From a bacterium (GTDB lineage: Bacteria > Chloroflexota > Dormibacteria > Aeolococcales > Bog-877): a DNA stretch of 6,080 bases. The stretch is from positions 1 through 6,080 of the forward strand of contig JAKBTP010000232.1 of the NCBI GenBank assembly GCA_021844355.1, read 5' to 3'. The notes beneath the pieces were generated by a model, which searched no databases, was not told where the DNA came from, and worked only from the letters and a program-made list of their open reading frames with translations. Made by a program: the position numbers and the translations under genes. Shown piece after piece: positions 5,543-6,080 of the stretch (position 1 is the stretch's first letter; every line of letters starts with the position of its first letter).

Positions 5543-5570
5543 CTGGGCGGGGCCGAGGGGCCCCGCCCGG
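5543..5570. repeat. Long perfect inverted repeat in the GNAT/lepA divergent spacer
   Basis: GGGCGGGGCC (5545-5554) is followed by GAGG and its exact reverse complement GGCCCCGCCC (5559-5568). The stem extends by a T-G and a C-G pair to 5543 and 5570, giving 12 bp. It lies 17 bp from the GNAT ATG and 36 bp from the lepA ATG. It could be an operator for one or both genes or a hairpin in the GNAT leader. There is no U tract and no gene ends here, so a terminator is unlikely. Confidence 0.55.
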
Positions 5571-5590
5571 GGGCCCGACCTTCCCTTCGG

Positions 5591-5596
5591 GATAAT
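5591..5596 (+). promoter_or_regulatory. Candidate -10 element (GATAAT) for lepA
   Basis: GATAAT matches TATAAT at five of six positions and ends ten bases before the lepA ATG at 5607. A start about seven bases downstream would leave only a few leader bases. A weak GGAAG (5598-5602) lies between. No clear -35 box is visible. Confidence 0.4.
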
Positions 5597-5606
5597 CGGA
5601 AGCCAG

Positions 5607-6080
5607 ATGGGCACCCCTACCGCGCGGATTCGCAACTTCTCGATCATCGCCCATATCGATCACGGAAAGTCCACCCTGGCGGATCGGCTCCTGGAGGCCA
5701 CCGGGACCGTGGCCCCGAGGGAGATGACCGAGCAGGTGCTGGACACCATGGATCTGGAGCGGGAGAGGGGGATCACCATCAAGGCCCAGGCGGTGCGCAT
5801 GCCCTACCGCGCCGCGGACGGCCTCGACTATGAGCTGAACCTCATCGACACCCCCGGCCACGTCGACTTCGCGTACGAGGTCTCGCGGGCCCTGGCGGCG
5901 TGCGAGGGGGCGCTCCTGGTGGTCGATGCCAGCCAAGGGATCGAGGCCCAGACCCTGGCCAACGTCTACAAGGCCATGGAGCTGAACCTGGAGATCGTCC
6001 CCGTCATCAACAAGATCGACCTGCCCCAGGCCGAACCCGAGCGGGTGGCGGCCGAGGTGGAGTCGGTGATCGGCATAGCC
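5607..6080 (+). CDS. lepA: Elongation factor 4 (LepA), N-terminal part
   Basis: The first 158 residues of LepA, a ribosome-bound translational GTPase, are present; the rest lies beyond the window. Full-length proteins are near 600 residues. The GTPase motifs appear in order: G1 AHIDHGKS (15-22), G2 RGITI (54-58), G3 DTPGH (81-85) and G4 NKID (135-138). LepA-specific context is seen in LDTMDLERERGITIKAQ and in ANVYKAMELNLEIVPVINKIDLPQA, which separate it from EF-G and TypA. ATG 5607 gives the usual very short N-terminus before RNFSIIAHIDHG. It diverges from the GNAT gene across an 81-bp spacer holding a GATAAT hexamer and a long dyad. The reading frame is clean to the edge, so the partial state is only the window boundary. 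Confidence 0.98.
   Translation, partial: MGTPTARIRNFSIIAHIDHGKSTLADRLLEATGTVAPREMTEQVLDTMDLERERGITIKAQAVRMPYRAADGLDYELNLIDTPGHVDFAYEVSRALAACEGALLVVDASQGIEAQTLANVYKAMELNLEIVPVINKIDLPQAEPERVAAEVESVIGIA

Noticed and set aside
5526..5936. Upstream in-frame extension of the GNAT protein
   Set aside because: This part is antisense to lepA and crosses the divergent spacer; the ATG at 5525 has a clear GAGGAG and precedes the conserved region.
1..6080. CRISPR array, insertion sequence, tRNA or rRNA
   Set aside because: No regularly spaced direct repeats, transposase motifs, terminal repeats with duplication, or tRNA/rRNA signatures were seen on either strand.

Overview
The window is very GC-rich DNA with strong G/C preference at third codon positions, GTG and TTG start codons, and genes that overlap by a few bases. 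An F420-dependent NADP reductase, a DUF2795 protein and likely leaderless starts together point to an actinobacterium (phylum Actinomycetota), possibly a deep-branching or uncultured one. The lineage call is inference from gene content; there is no rRNA in the window.

Layout. On the minus strand, 1-657 is a complete NpdG-type F420:NADP reductase. A 50-bp divergent promoter region (658-707) separates it from a plus-strand run of genes: a small unrecognised protein (708-1094), a ChlD/BchD-type chelatase subunit with AAA+ and VWA domains (1091-3175), a free-standing ChlI/BchI-type AAA+ subunit (3223-4251), a hairpin-rich 189-bp stretch that could encode a 65-residue peptide (4251-4448), and a DUF2795 protein (4441-4827). 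A GNAT acetyltransferase of the COG3375 type (4779-5525, minus) converges on the DUF2795 gene with a 49-bp overlap. A second divergent spacer (5526-5606) with a long perfect dyad leads into lepA (elongation factor 4), which runs off the right edge.

How the genes fit together. The two chelatase genes supply the ATP-driven motor (I) and the motor-plus-VWA platform (D) of a class I metal chelatase. The third, porphyrin-binding subunit (CobN or ChlH/BchH) is absent here. Nothing in the window suggests photosynthesis, so the likeliest role is cobalt insertion for vitamin B12 with a CobN encoded elsewhere. The small protein upstream is tied to the D gene by a 4-base stop/start overlap. NpdG, the acetyltransferase and LepA are probably just neighbours.

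Points of most interest: a seven-G run in the D-subunit linker, followed two codons later by a stop in the -1 frame, so that slippage would release a ChlI-sized AAA+ protein from the same gene; a paired four-cysteine cluster in both ATPases; promoter-like hexamers placed exactly six bases before two starts that lack Shine-Dalgarno sequences; and a nested stem-loop region upstream of the DUF2795 gene with a hairpin that covers its ribosome-binding site.
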